From NCBI RefSeq assembly GCF_014202225.1, contig NZ_JACHGE010000002.1:366636-430635 (forward strand): a DNA stretch of 64,000 nucleotides, given 5' to 3'. Shown in pieces: positions 1 through 8,008 of this stretch (position 1 is the stretch's first letter; the number at the start of each line of letters is the position of its first letter). Position numbers and translations under genes: made by a program. A model generated the notes under the pieces. It had not been told where the DNA came from and did no database searches. It saw only the letters and a list, made by a program, of their open reading frames with translations. This DNA is from Algibacter amylolyticus (lineage in GTDB: Bacteria; Bacteroidota; Bacteroidia; Flavobacteriales; Flavobacteriaceae).

Positions 1-540
1 AGATTATCAATAGCTTCAGATGTGTTGAGTATTTCAGGCGGAGCTACCACTATCGATTTATCAAGTTACTTAGATAATACTGATGAGCAAGATTTATCTA
101 TAGCTTCAGATTTGTTGAGTATTTCAGGAGGAGCTACCACTATCGATTTATCAAGTTACTTAGATAATACTGATGAGCAAGATTTATCAATAGCCTCAGA
201 TGTGTTGAGCATTTCAGGTGGAACAACAACTATCGATTTATCAAGTTACTTAGATAATACTGATGAGCAAGATTTATCAATAGCCTCAGATGTGTTGAGT
301 CTTTCAGGCGGAGCTACCACTATCGATTTATCAAGTTACTTAGATAATACTGATGAGCAAGATTTATCAATAGCTTCAGATGTGTTGAGCATTTCAGGCG
401 GAACAACAACTATCGATTTATCAAGTTACTTAGATAATACTGATGAGCAAGATTTATCAATAGCTTCAGATGTGTTGAGCATTTCAGGAGGAGCTACCAC
501 TATCGATTTATCAAGTTACTTAGATAATACCGATGCTCAA
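1..540 (+). repeat. Tandem array of 90-bp coding repeats (6 units in window)
   Basis: Units begin at 1, 91, 181, 271, 361 and 451, with a degenerate seventh from 541. Each is exactly 90 bp (30 codons), so changes in copy number keep the frame. Units differ at only a few positions, for example GCTACC versus ACAACA (Ala-Thr versus Thr-Thr) and ATT versus CTT before TCAGG. The array continues past the left edge, so the true copy number is not known. The near identity at DNA level points to recent expansion or gene conversion. Confidence 0.95.
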
Positions 541-1119
541 GATTTATCATTATCTGGATCAACTTTAAATATTAGTGGAGGAACAGGAGTAGATCTATCT
601 TCATTACAAGATGGAGCAGGTACAGATGACCAAAATCTAACCGCAGCAACGCTTTCAGGTACTACACTTACAGTAGCTATCGAGGGAGGTACTTCAGTAA
701 ATGTGGATTTGTCTCCAATACTATCTACTTTGCAAGCAGAAAACACATCGCAACAAGCACAAATAGACGATTTATTAAGTAGAGTAATGGCTATAGAATC
801 TTGTGCTTGTGGAGGATCGTTGAGTACTTCTGAATCGGGAAAAGCAAGCAATGAAAAAATTATCTTGTATCAAAATATACCAAATCCATTTTCAGAAAGT
901 TCTTCAATAAGATATTTCATACCTAATAGTGTCTTAGGAAGCGCATCTATGGTATTCGTTTCTACAGCTGGACAAATTATATCAACTATCGATCTAAATG
1001 AAAGGGGGGAACAAGAACTAAATATCAATACTAGAGATTTATCTGCTGGTATGTATTATTATACGCTTTATGTTGCTGGTACTAAAATAGACACTAAGAA
1101 AATGATTATTGAGAATTAA
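1..1119 (+). CDS. Repeat-rich secreted surface protein with T9SS type A sorting domain (5'-partial)
   Basis: The reading frame is open from base 1, so the start lies outside the window. The GTG at 22 is an internal codon of the repeat, not a start. The visible part has a block of near-identical 30-residue repeats (DLSSYLDNTDEQ, DLSIASD, LSISGG motifs) and then a more divergent repeat. A short heptad-like stretch (LSTLQAENTSQQAQIDDLL) follows, which could form a trimeric coiled coil. A Cys pair (SCACGG) comes next. The last ~80 residues are a typical Por-secretion C-terminal domain (YQNIPNPFSESSSI, then a basic end), which directs export through T9SS and attachment to the outer membrane. Such LSISGG/VDLSSL repeats are common in flavobacterial adhesin-like and tail-fibre-like proteins; the ligand is unknown. 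A strong terminator follows at once. Confidence 0.85.
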   Translation, partial: RLSIASDVLSISGGATTIDLSSYLDNTDEQDLSIASDLLSISGGATTIDLSSYLDNTDEQDLSIASDVLSISGGTTTIDLSSYLDNTDEQDLSIASDVLSLSGGATTIDLSSYLDNTDEQDLSIASDVLSISGGTTTIDLSSYLDNTDEQDLSIASDVLSISGGATTIDLSSYLDNTDAQDLSLSGSTLNISGGTGVDLSSLQDGAGTDDQNLTAATLSGTTLTVAIEGGTSVNVDLSPILSTLQAENTSQQAQIDDLLSRVMAIESCACGGSLSTSESGKASNEKIILYQNIPNPFSESSSIRYFIPNSVLGSASMVFVSTAGQIISTIDLNERGEQELNINTRDLSAGMYYYTLYVAGTKIDTKKMIIEN

Positions 1120-1141
1120 TTAATCAGTTTTCGATTGCAAT

Positions 1142-1171
1142 AAAAATCGCATCCTTTTGGATGCGATTTTT
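1142..1171 (+). terminator. Rho-independent terminator of the T9SS repeat protein
   Basis: AAAAATCGCATCC (1142-1154) pairs perfectly with GGATGCGATTTTT (1159-1171) around a TTTT loop. The hairpin lies 22 bp after the stop codon and ends in a T run. Confidence 0.85.
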
Positions 1172-1312
1172 ATGTTTTTAATAAATACATTTAAAAATTG
1201 AATACGGCTTAAGTTCTTGAAAATAAATGATATAGATGGTTTTAATTCCGATTTTCCTGTAGGATGTCCTTGGGCATCAACATATCTAAATATTCGTCCA
1301 TAAACCTAAAAA

Positions 1313-1332
1313 AAGCCTCGGTTAAGAGGCTT
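1313..1332 (-). terminator. Terminator downstream of the M42 peptidase gene
   Basis: AAGCCTC (1313-1319) and GAGGCTT (1326-1332) form a 7-bp stem with a 6-nt loop, 5 bp beyond the stop of the minus-strand peptidase gene. An A run on the + strand (1308-1314) gives the U tract on the minus transcript. Confidence 0.75.
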
Positions 1333-1337
1333 AAATT

Positions 1338-2426
1338 TTATTTGAAATAGCTAAACGTTTCGCCGTCTTCTATTTTTAGTAATGTTTCGTAAATTAATTT
1401 AATAACGTTTTCAACATCATCTCTATGCACCATTTCTACGGTAGTATGCATGTAGCGTAATGGTAACGAAATTAATGCCGAAGCAACACCACCATTGCTG
1501 TAAGCAAAAGCATCGGTATCGGTTCCTGTAGCACGCGATAAAGCCGAACGTTGAAAAGGAATTTTCTTAGCCTCAGCCGTATCTGTAATTAAATCTCTTA
1601 ATTTTTGTTGTACTGCCGGAGCATAAGCCACAACAGGACCTTTGCCAATTTCTAGCAATCCAGCCGTTTTAGGCTCAATCATTGGCGTAGTAGTATCGTG
1701 AGTAACATCGGTAACAATGGCCACATCTGGTTTAATAGTATGTGTAATCATTTCTGCGCCACGTAAACCTATTTCTTCTTGAACCGAATTGGTAATGTAA
1801 AGACCAAAAGGTAACGTTTTTTTGTTTTCTTTAAGTAAACGCGCCACTTCCGCAATCATAAAACCACCCATACGGTTATCTAATGCACGACAAACAAATT
1901 TATCACCATTTAAAATATGAAACTCATCCGGATACGTAATTACACAACCCACATGAACTCCCATTTTTTCAACCTCGTCTTTGTCCTTTGCACCAACATC
2001 AATAGTAATATTATCGGGCTTAGGAGACTGTTCTTTAGCCTTATTACGCGTATGTATTGCAGGCCACCCAAAAACACCTTTTACAATGCCATTTTTAGTA
2101 TGGATATTAACTATTTTACTCGGTGCAATTTGGTGATCGCTACCGCCATTTCTAATCACGTAAATTAATCCGTTATCCGATATATAATTAACATACCACG
2201 AAATCTCATCGGCATGCCCTTCAATAACTACTTTATATTTTGCCTTTGGGTTTATAACTCCAACTGCAGTACCATAAGTATCTGTAATAAATTCATCTAC
2301 ATAAGGTTTTAAATAATCCATCCACAGCTTTTGTCCGTCCCACTCATATCCTGTTGGTGCTGCGTTATTTAAATATTTTTCTAAAAAGTCCATAGACTTT
2401 TTGTTCAATATGCTCTTCTTTGCCAT
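1338..2426 (-). CDS. M42 family metallopeptidase (aminopeptidase)
   Basis: Cytoplasmic two-metal aminopeptidase of the M42 glutamyl-aminopeptidase/endoglucanase family, which removes N-terminal residues from peptides. At 362 residues it has the usual family length. The expected metal ligands and catalytic residues are visible: H71 and D73 in EGHADE, D183 in ALDNRMGG, the Glu pair E217/E218 in VQEEIGLRGAE, D240 in VTDVTHD and H327 in RYMHTTVE. No signal peptide is seen. The start MAKKSILNKK is the first Met of the frame. It is transcribed alone, with a terminator just after the stop. Exact substrate preference (Glu/Asp versus Leu) cannot be read from sequence. Confidence 0.9.
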   Translation of the reverse strand: MAKKSILNKKSMDFLEKYLNNAAPTGYEWDGQKLWMDYLKPYVDEFITDTYGTAVGVINPKAKYKVVIEGHADEISWYVNYISDNGLIYVIRNGGSDHQIAPSKIVNIHTKNGIVKGVFGWPAIHTRNKAKEQSPKPDNITIDVGAKDKDEVEKMGVHVGCVITYPDEFHILNGDKFVCRALDNRMGGFMIAEVARLLKENKKTLPFGLYITNSVQEEIGLRGAEMITHTIKPDVAIVTDVTHDTTTPMIEPKTAGLLEIGKGPVVAYAPAVQQKLRDLITDTAEAKKIPFQRSALSRATGTDTDAFAYSNGGVASALISLPLRYMHTTVEMVHRDDVENVIKLIYETLLKIEDGETFSYFK

Positions 2427-2491
2427 TTATATAAATTTTGTACTAAAATAATAATATATTATCTATAATTGTTTCTTAATTTAAAGTTTTT

Positions 2492-2583
2492 GGGCGTTAC
2501 CCATAAAGGGTCGGGCTTTACAATACAAGTCCTCGCACTTTCTTCGTCAGGCTGTGGGCTTTCCTTTGCAATCCCTAACGCAA
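2492..2583 (+). repeat. Dispersed structured repeat, copy 1
   Basis: About 92 bp. The closing helix GCGTTA (2494-2499) pairs with TAACGC (2576-2581). Inside are a short hairpin ACCC/GGGT (2499-2511) and a longer arm, AAGTCC (2527-2532) with GGGCTT (2556-2561). It shares conserved segments (TCGGGCTTT, CAAGTCCTCGCAC, GCTGTGGGCT, CAATCC) with copies at 9511, 17995 and 42312. It lies between two minus-strand genes. Confidence 0.8.
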
Positions 2584-2625
2584 GCTTAGGCTAATTAGTA
2601 ACACAGCATAAGTTTTAATGTTATA

Positions 2626-4227
2626 CTATTTGGTAATAACTTTTTTATAAATAGTATTACCAATATTTAAATAATATAGCCCTTTAGGTAGGCTATTAAT
2701 ATTAATTTTTTCGTTGTTAGAAATAGATCCTTGTTTTACTGCTTTCCCTAAAGTATCATATAAGCTATAACTAAGCGTTTCCGAAATTCCAGAGATTTGT
2801 ATAAAGTTATTAGATGGATTAGGAAAAATACGAATAGATGAGTTTTTAACTTCAGTATTAACCGAAAGCGTGCTACAAGTAGTAGTTCCTTGAATTTCTG
2901 TGTAAGTTGGGTTATACCCATTATTGAAAACGTTATATTCAGCTTCCGATATTTGCCCCGGATCTGTATCTCCAATTAAAGAGCCAATGGCACAGTATTC
3001 TTCAAGTTCAATATTAGTATTTATATTTAAGTTTCTAGCAACGGACGTAAGATTATCCAAACCGTTTAATGAGGTAAGTGCATCATTTTGAAAAATTTGA
3101 ACATCTTCGCCTATGGTGGTTAAATTAGTTAAACCATTAAAAGAAACAAGGGCATGATTATCCCAAACCCAAAAACTTGTTGCTACGGTAGTAAGTGAAT
3201 TTAAGCTATTAAAAGCAGTAAGAGATTGATTGTTTCTAACTCTAAAAAATCGGCCAACAGTAGTAAGTGCATCTACGCCACTTAAAGTAAGAAGAGAGTC
3301 GTTTCTATACACATAAAAATAATCGCCAACAGTAGTAAGCGCATCTAATCCGTTTAAAGATGTAAGACTATCGTTGTTGTCTATAAAAAAATTACCTCCA
3401 ACCGTTGTTAAATTATCTAAACCGCTTAAAGAAGTTAGTGCAGCGTTACTTTGTATAAATACTTCACCACCAATGGTATTAATGCTAGTTAAAGTATTTA
3501 GGTTAGTAATATCATTTGGTGTGGCTTCAGTAACTACTAAACTTCCTGTTATATTTGATTGCGTAATAGAAAAGGCATCAACTTCAGCTTGACTAGTTAG
3601 TATAATACTTCCAGCATAAACGGTAGCCGTAGATGTAATACTGCAATCGGTCATATTTTGTATTTCTGTATAAGTGGGGTTGTAACCATTTCCAATTAAA
3701 ACATATTCTTCTGCCGAAATTTGTCCTGTTCCATCTCCAAATAAACCTGAAATAGTACAAAGGTTAGTTAGGCTATAATTTCTATCAAGATCTAATTCGC
3801 CACCTACCGATGTTAGAGCATCCAAACCACTTAATGTGGTAAGCGCTGTATTTCTAGAAATGTTCAAATTGATACCTATCGATATAAGATTATCTAAACC
3901 ACTTAAAGAGGTAATTGTGGTATTAGAATCTACCTGTAAAATTTGGCCAACAGAAACAAGTGCTTCCAATCCGTTTAAGGACGTAAGCTGCTTATTTCCA
4001 AAAATTCTTAAAGTACCACCCACCTGTGTAAGTGTACTTAACCCATTAAGATTTACAATTTCTCCATCTAAAGTTTCATCAATAAAAAGGTTGCCGGTTA
4101 CTTCAGTATAAGTAAAGGCATCAATTTCTGCTTGCGTGGTTAGTGTAAGATTGCCTGTGTAAGTGTTTTGGGCGAATCCTAAATAGGTAAATAATAAGAA
4201 TAAAATAGTAGTGTTTAGTTTTATCAT
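2626..4227 (-). CDS. Secreted leucine-rich-repeat-like protein with T9SS sorting domain
   Basis: 533 residues. A signal peptide (MIKLNTTILFLLFTYLGFAQ) is followed by two homologous blocks of about 180-250 residues. Both begin with a T.QAE.DAF segment, carry a ladder of short repeats (TSLSGLDNLTTVGG, LNGLDALTTVGD) and end with GNGYNPTYTEIQ or NNGYNPTYTEIQ plus a Cys. This is an internal duplication of a receptor-L-domain/LRR-like solenoid. The last ~70 residues (IRIFPNPSNNFIQI to KKVITK) are a type A T9SS sorting domain. The protein is therefore predicted to be exported and surface-anchored or released. Its binding partner is unknown. It is the downstream neighbour of the alginate lyase on the same strand but 115 bp away, so co-transcription is possible, not shown. 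Confidence 0.85.
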   Translation of the reverse strand: MIKLNTTILFLLFTYLGFAQNTYTGNLTLTTQAEIDAFTYTEVTGNLFIDETLDGEIVNLNGLSTLTQVGGTLRIFGNKQLTSLNGLEALVSVGQILQVDSNTTITSLSGLDNLISIGINLNISRNTALTTLSGLDALTSVGGELDLDRNYSLTNLCTISGLFGDGTGQISAEEYVLIGNGYNPTYTEIQNMTDCSITSTATVYAGSIILTSQAEVDAFSITQSNITGSLVVTEATPNDITNLNTLTSINTIGGEVFIQSNAALTSLSGLDNLTTVGGNFFIDNNDSLTSLNGLDALTTVGDYFYVYRNDSLLTLSGVDALTTVGRFFRVRNNQSLTAFNSLNSLTTVATSFWVWDNHALVSFNGLTNLTTIGEDVQIFQNDALTSLNGLDNLTSVARNLNINTNIELEEYCAIGSLIGDTDPGQISEAEYNVFNNGYNPTYTEIQGTTTCSTLSVNTEVKNSSIRIFPNPSNNFIQISGISETLSYSLYDTLGKAVKQGSISNNEKININSLPKGLYYLNIGNTIYKKVITK

Positions 4228-4342
4228 TGGTAAAATGATTAGTTTTTAAATAGTATTTAGTTAAGATTAAGCGAAGCGTTTTGGCTTAAACCAAAATTTA
4301 AGTTGTTTTAAAATAGATTTGTTTTTTTAGAACTATGGAGAG

Positions 4343-5431
4343 TTAGTCATTTTTATCAAAATACTCTTGGTTAGATACCGAGGCATCACTAATTCTTAAA
4401 CTTGCTGTTTTAAACCATACCTCGGCATAATTACCATCCGCATATTGTTTTTCAAGATCGCCTTCATGAGTTTCGGCTCCAGAACACCAGTTTTTGTTTA
4501 TTTCTGGCGATTTACCATTGGTTTGGTTGTAACAGCCTAATTTAAAAAATAAACCTTCGCCTGTGTATGCTTCTTGGCGTTCCACACCATCTTGCCCCAG
4601 AGGAACAAATAATTTTTGGGTTTGTTCAGGTATGTCGGCAGTTGCGGTGTATTCAGATTCTATTAAGTTTTTTGTAAATGTTTTTGTGTCGTGCCCTTTG
4701 CTCGAGAAGGTTAGTGTCATAATACCGTTTACGACTTCTATTTCATAACTAAATTCTTCACCTAAAGCAATACCATCTTTTGGTTCTTCTGGATACGTAT
4801 TAACCTCAGTTCCAACAACAGAAAAATCGTTACCCCAAACAGCCGAAGAATAATCCCATCGTCCAGAATTATCATCGCCAGCGGTATTAATTTCATAATG
4901 CCAAAATACCGATCCTTTTGTATGGCCTGGGAATTTTTTGTAAAATATTTTAAGCGGTTCGTTTTCGTGTTTATCGGCACTATGAATTTGTCCAACTACC
5001 ACAGCATGTGTAGCTGCTACACGCGCATCACCAGTAGTAGAAACATTCATAACCTTAAGCGTTGCCGTTAATTTATCGTTAGCTGTTTTAGGATAAAACT
5101 TTTTTACCTGTGCTAATTCTGTTCTAATATTGTTCGATGTCCCGTGGGTATCGCCAGCATTAGGAGCCTTAAAAACTACCCAATTATTTTCGCCATCATT
5201 TTCAGTATAGAAAAAATCTTTATGCTCAAAATTTATTGCTTTTCCAACGTTAGAGCCATCACCTAAAATCAATTTCCAATCGTTAAAAAAAGGAATAACT
5301 TCGCTGGCATAAATAGTTTTTTCTGTTTCTACTGTTTCAGTTTTTTTAGCACCGTTGTTACAGCTACTTAATATTAAGAATGTACTAAAAACTAACCATG
5401 TGGATAGAGGTGCTATAAATTTTTTATTCAT
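4343..5431 (-). CDS. Alginate lyase, polysaccharide lyase family 7, lipoprotein
   Basis: Depolymerises alginate by beta-elimination. The N-terminus is a lipoprotein signal ending at the lipobox LSSC (Cys24), so the enzyme should be membrane-anchored. The three PL7 signature motifs appear in order: RTELAQV (R103), QIHS (Q148, H150) and FFKLGCYNQ (residues 295-303, catalytic Tyr301). At 362 residues it is a single-domain PL7 plus linker. No SusC/SusD pair, second lyase or uronate-metabolism gene is nearby, so it is not part of a visible polysaccharide utilisation locus. Specificity for mannuronate or guluronate cannot be decided firmly; QIH rather than QVH is often linked to polyG or polyMG preference. 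Confidence 0.88.
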   Translation of the reverse strand: MNKKFIAPLSTWLVFSTFLILSSCNNGAKKTETVETEKTIYASEVIPFFNDWKLILGDGSNVGKAINFEHKDFFYTENDGENNWVVFKAPNAGDTHGTSNNIRTELAQVKKFYPKTANDKLTATLKVMNVSTTGDARVAATHAVVVGQIHSADKHENEPLKIFYKKFPGHTKGSVFWHYEINTAGDDNSGRWDYSSAVWGNDFSVVGTEVNTYPEEPKDGIALGEEFSYEIEVVNGIMTLTFSSKGHDTKTFTKNLIESEYTATADIPEQTQKLFVPLGQDGVERQEAYTGEGLFFKLGCYNQTNGKSPEINKNWCSGAETHEGDLEKQYADGNYAEVWFKTASLRISDASVSNQEYFDKND

Positions 5432-5572
5432 TTTTGTTATAGATATTACGTTAGTTAAAATGTTGTTTTATTGAAGTCTGTCGATGTTAACAAAGTTATC
5501 GTTTTTTTCTCTTGGACAGCCAAGTATCTTGATTATTTCAATTTTCAACGGTCTCAATTATCATAAAATGAG

Positions 5573-5580
5573 TATTTTTG
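5573..5580 (+). promoter_or_regulatory. Candidate -7 box of the DUF4294 operon
   Basis: TATTTTTG matches the Bacteroidota -7 consensus TAnnTTTG and lies 28 bp upstream of the ATG at 5609. No convincing TTG is seen at the -33 position. Confidence 0.4.
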
Positions 5581-5608
5581 GCATAATAAAAGTCCCATTG
5601 TTTATTGC

Positions 5609-6286
5609 ATGAAATACTTAAAATACATACTTATATTTTTCCCAGTCTTACTCTTCGCCCAAATAGAAGAAATTAAGCAGGATTCTGTGTCTGAAAAGTA
5701 CCTAATTATTAAAGGTGATTCGGTACCCAGAACATCTATAGATTTAGATGAAGTCATGCTATTACATAGATTGGAGTTTAATAGTAAAAAGGACAGAATT
5801 AGATATTTAATTCTACGCCGTAAAACCATTAAAGTATATCCGTATGCTAAAATGGCTGCCGAACGATTAGATTCTATGAACTCGCGCATGCTGACGCTCA
5901 CTAAAAACCGAGATAAAAAACGTTACACCAAGCGCGTACAAAAGTATATTGAAGGTGAGTTTTCTGAAGAATTAAAAAAAATGACCCGTACCGAAGGGCA
6001 GATTTTGGTAAAGCTCATTCACAGGCAAACCGGTGTAACGGCTTTCGAGCTTGTTAAAGAACTGCGTAACGGTTGGCGAGCCTTTTGGTATAATACAACA
6101 GCAAGTATGTTCGATATTTCTTTAAAACGTGAGTACGACCCAGAAAACGAAAAAGAAGATTATTTAATTGAAGATATTTTACAACGAAATTTTCAAAGCG
6201 GACGCTTGGAACAACAAAAATCGGCAATCGAATTTGATTTTTACGATTTAACCAATAAATGGGTGCATCAAAAAACTCCTGAATAA
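5609..6286 (+). CDS. DUF4294 domain-containing protein
   Basis: 225 residues. A signal peptide (MKYLKYILIFFPVLLFAQ) indicates export to the periplasm or envelope. The rest is a charged, largely helical domain with the recognisable DUF4294 core (RRKTIKVYPYAKMAAERLD through LVKLIHRQTG and ELRNGWRAFWYNTTA). Function is unknown; the family is conserved in Bacteroidota. The stop codon abuts the ATG of the TrhA-like gene with no gap, and the GNAT gene overlaps that one, so the three form a tight operon. Confidence 0.8.
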   Translation: MKYLKYILIFFPVLLFAQIEEIKQDSVSEKYLIIKGDSVPRTSIDLDEVMLLHRLEFNSKKDRIRYLILRRKTIKVYPYAKMAAERLDSMNSRMLTLTKNRDKKRYTKRVQKYIEGEFSEELKKMTRTEGQILVKLIHRQTGVTAFELVKELRNGWRAFWYNTTASMFDISLKREYDPENEKEDYLIEDILQRNFQSGRLEQQKSAIEFDFYDLTNKWVHQKTPE

Positions 6287-6913
6287 ATGCGTATTCAATC
6301 GCCATTCGAAGAGAAACTAAACAGTATAACCCATGCTTTGGGTGCCTTATTTGGAGTTGTTGCCTTGGTATTACTTTTAACACACAATACCAATAAAACA
6401 GATTGGAGTTTGTTTAGTGTTATACTTTACGGCCTTTCTATTGTTATTTTGTTTTTAGCCTCTACATTTTATCATGCTGTAAAACAGGAGCGCTATAAAC
6501 ACTATTTTAGGATTGCAGATCATATTAGTATTTATTTCTTAATAGCCGGAACATACACACCGGTATGTTTAATTTCGTTAGATGAATCCTTAGGTTGGAT
6601 TCTTTTTTTTATAGTTTGGGGTATTGCAGCTTTTGGCGTTATTTTAAAGTTGTTTTTTACAGGAAGGTTCGAGCTTTTCTCCACTTTATTGTATTTAGTA
6701 ATGGGTTGGCTAATTGTTTTCGATTTTTCAAACCTCGCTAACCAAATAGGAGAACAAGGCATTTTTTGGTTGTTTGCAGGCGGTATGGCTTATACCGTTG
6801 GTATTGTGTTTTACGCCATTGATAAAATACCGTACAATCATGTTATTTGGCACTTGTTTGTTTTGGCAGGAGCCGTTTTTCACTTTTTAATGATTTTTAA
6901 TTATGTTATTTGA
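6287..6913 (+). CDS. Hemolysin III / TrhA family membrane protein (PAQR superfamily)
   Basis: 208-residue integral membrane protein with about seven hydrophobic segments. It has the PAQR/HlyIII landmarks: NSITHALGALFG near the N-terminus, STFYHAV after the second helix, and WHLFVLAGAVFHF at the end, which supply the three conserved His of the putative zinc site. The family name is historical. Members are linked to membrane fluidity homeostasis, and hydrolase activity is proposed but not shown here. It starts directly after the DUF4294 stop and overlaps the next gene by 11 bp. Confidence 0.88.
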   Translation: MRIQSPFEEKLNSITHALGALFGVVALVLLLTHNTNKTDWSLFSVILYGLSIVILFLASTFYHAVKQERYKHYFRIADHISIYFLIAGTYTPVCLISLDESLGWILFFIVWGIAAFGVILKLFFTGRFELFSTLLYLVMGWLIVFDFSNLANQIGEQGIFWLFAGGMAYTVGIVFYAIDKIPYNHVIWHLFVLAGAVFHFLMIFNYVI

Positions 6914-7412
6914 TAGAATAAAAATTGAAATAGCTAACACCACCAAAGATTACCACCAAATTGAAAAATTAGCAGATGTTATTTGGCGCGAGCATTATAT
7001 TCCTATTGTTGGTAAGCCACAAATAGATTACATGCTAGAAAAATTTCAATCGGTAAAACCTATTACAGAGCAAGTTGAAAATGGCTATACATATTATATT
7101 TTAAAATTCGAAGGCGTTTCCGTTGGCTATATCTCCATAAAGAAGGAAACCGATGCTTTATTTTTAAGTAAAATTTATGTACTGAGTACTTATAGAGGAA
7201 AAAAAATAGGGAAGACGGCCATGGCTTTTGTTGAGGATAAAGCTAAACAGTACGAGCTTAATAAAATAAGATTAACTGTAAATATTCATAATACAAATTC
7301 AATTAAAGCCTATGAAAAACTAGGGTTTAAAAATATCGGGCCTATTGTTGCCGATATTGGAAATGGTTTTATTATGGACGATTATGAGATGGTTAAACAA
7401 ATACCTGCGTAG
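6903..7412 (+). CDS. GNAT family N-acetyltransferase
   Basis: 169 residues. The GNAT acetyl-CoA loop is visible (LSTYRGKKIGKTAMAFVE), followed by the C-terminal strand-helix (VNIHNTNSIKAYEKLGFKNIG). The substrate amine is unknown. The start overlaps the TrhA-like gene by 11 bp, which suggests translational coupling. The last residues (Ile-Pro-Ala) and the TAG stop are supplied by a short palindromic repeat at 7404-7417, so the repeat appears to have replaced the original 3' end of the gene. Confidence 0.85.
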   Translation: MLFDRIKIEIANTTKDYHQIEKLADVIWREHYIPIVGKPQIDYMLEKFQSVKPITEQVENGYTYYILKFEGVSVGYISIKKETDALFLSKIYVLSTYRGKKIGKTAMAFVEDKAKQYELNKIRLTVNIHNTNSIKAYEKLGFKNIGPIVADIGNGFIMDDYEMVKQIPA

Positions 7413-7417
7413 GCAGG
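7404..7417. repeat. Small palindromic repeat CCTGC-GTAG-GCAGG, copy 1
   Basis: Left arm CCTGC (7404-7408), loop GTAG, right arm GCAGG (7413-7417) followed by AAT. It overlaps the end of the GNAT gene and contains its stop codon. Related copies lie at 7483 and 11000. Confidence 0.7.
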
Positions 7418-7482
7418 AATCTCATCAATACACCTAGAATTAAGTTTTTAAGTAAGTATTGTAAAAGCGTTTTCCATGTATC

Positions 7483-7504
7483 AGATTCCTGCGTTGGCAG
7501 GAAT
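7483..7504. repeat. Small palindromic repeat ATTCCTGC-GTTG-GCAGGAAT, copy 2
   Basis: An 8-bp perfect stem with a 4-nt loop, between the convergent GNAT and DUF4268 genes, 3' of both. It may act as a bidirectional transcript end, although there is no long T run. Confidence 0.75.
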
Positions 7505-7505
7505 A

Positions 7506-7934
7506 TTATCCCTCAATAACCTCTTTATATTCCTCGAAAAAAGCCTCAAACAAGCTCATGTGTGTATTAAAAAACACCATAACATCTTGCCAGGAGTTTT
7601 TGTTATGTATCGATACTTTTTGCTCTAAAGGCACGTAAATTCTAGAAATCTCTTTTTTGTTTTCTAAAAAATATTCTTCGTCGTAAATAGCTTCAGGAAG
7701 ATAATCGTCTAATAAAATCGATTTTAAAGCCACTAGTTTTTCCCAATATTTAATGCGGTGTTCTAAATCGTCCTCAAGATCTAGAGCTACTAAAGCCGTT
7801 CTATTATCAAAATGAAATTTAAAACTAAAGCCTTTTAGTTTGGTATCGTACAATACCCATTTCCGTGGAAACGATTTTCCAAAGCTGGTCCAAAATTCTT
7901 CTCTTAAACGTCTTGATTCTTCTTTGCTAAACAT
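7506..7934 (-). CDS. DUF4268 domain-containing protein
   Basis: 142 residues from the ATG at 7934 (MFSKEESRRLREEFW). A GTG three codons upstream (7943) would add MFL but is less likely. The protein matches the small DUF4268 family of Bacteroidota: LREEFWTSFGKSFPRKWVLYDTK, then KGFSFKFHFDNRTALVALDLE. Some larger DUF4268 proteins are linked to restriction-type nucleases, but this stand-alone form has no nuclease motif that I can see. It is soluble with no signal peptide. Function unknown. Confidence 0.75.
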   Translation of the reverse strand: MFSKEESRRLREEFWTSFGKSFPRKWVLYDTKLKGFSFKFHFDNRTALVALDLEDDLEHRIKYWEKLVALKSILLDDYLPEAIYDEEYFLENKKEISRIYVPLEQKVSIHNKNSWQDVMVFFNTHMSLFEAFFEEYKEVIEG

Positions 7935-8008
7935 TAAAAACACTGTTTTTTTTCATTCAATTACAATCTTGAATGCTTCCGTCATCCGTTACCCACCTTC
8001 CGTCTTTT

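Noticed and set aside
1-540. Regular 90-bp repeats as a possible CRISPR array
   Set aside because: The repeats are contiguous and coding with no unique spacers, so they are a protein tandem repeat.
1242-1301. 20-codon minus-strand frame MDEYLDMLMPKDILQENRN resembling the start of a transposase N-region
   Set aside because: Too short to support homology, with no terminal inverted repeats or further transposase sequence nearby. It could be a relic, but it is not listed as a feature.
2626-5431. Polysaccharide utilisation locus around the alginate lyase
   Set aside because: There is no SusC/SusD pair, sensor or further carbohydrate enzyme; the neighbour is only a T9SS LRR-like protein.
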